Assembly: GCA_015486445.1 (NCBI GenBank)
Contig: WFRT01000128.1
Coordinates: 1 to 15,877, forward strand
From: Pseudomonadota bacterium
Lineage (GTDB): Bacteria; Desulfobacterota; Anaeroferrophillalia; Anaeroferrophillales; Tharpellaceae
Direction of reading: 5' to 3'
Length of the DNA: 15,877 nucleotides
How positions within the stretch are numbered: the first letter of the stretch is position 1; each line of letters begins with the position of its first letter. Below, piece by piece: positions 14,953-15,877 of the stretch. The translations under genes were made by a program, and so were the position numbers. Under the pieces are notes generated by a model. That model did not search any database and was not told where the DNA came from. It worked only from the letters and a program-made list of their open reading frames with translations.

Positions 14953-15877
<925 letters not shown>

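Overview
The window looks like a chromosomal stretch from a GC-rich, Gram-negative, probably anaerobic deltaproteobacterium (Desulfobacterota, perhaps Desulfuromonas/Geobacter-like). The reasons are an outer-membrane porin with signal peptide and C-terminal Phe, a large periplasmic FG-GAP protein, a nadC-birA-coaX cofactor cluster, a purH-purD-purE cluster and an Fe-S type Rrf2 regulator. The placement is inferred from gene content, not from a database search.

Layout on the + strand: 1-233 is a foldback MITE-like element; 237-513 is an AT-rich leader with a sigma70-like promoter; 514-1929 is a porin, followed by a near-perfect intrinsic terminator; 2125-3894 is an exported FG-GAP/VCBS beta-propeller protein with its own promoter. 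An aminotransferase (3896-5053, - strand) runs convergent to it. Then comes a + strand operon with touching genes, nadC (NAD synthesis), birA (biotin protein ligase, no DNA-binding domain) and coaX (type III pantothenate kinase), followed by a separately promoted Rrf2-family regulator (7846-8277) with three cluster-type cysteines and an inverted repeat over its promoter.

From 15877 down to 8349 everything is on the - strand and reads as one transcription unit: purH (5' part outside the window), purD, purE, a fused TsaC/Sua5-type + PP-loop tRNA-modification protein, and mutS. The last three genes are joined by 1-nt and 4-nt overlaps, so purine synthesis, tRNA modification and mismatch repair are translationally linked. 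A second copy of the MITE sits between purH and purD, 7 bp past the purH stop codon, with purD still downstream.

The less ordinary items are the two-copy foldback element with TA target duplications, the TsaC/PP-loop fusion gene inside a purine operon, and the possible autoregulatory site of the Rrf2 regulator. I saw no tRNA, rRNA, CRISPR array, autonomous transposase, phage gene or defence system. Most of the window is ordinary housekeeping DNA.
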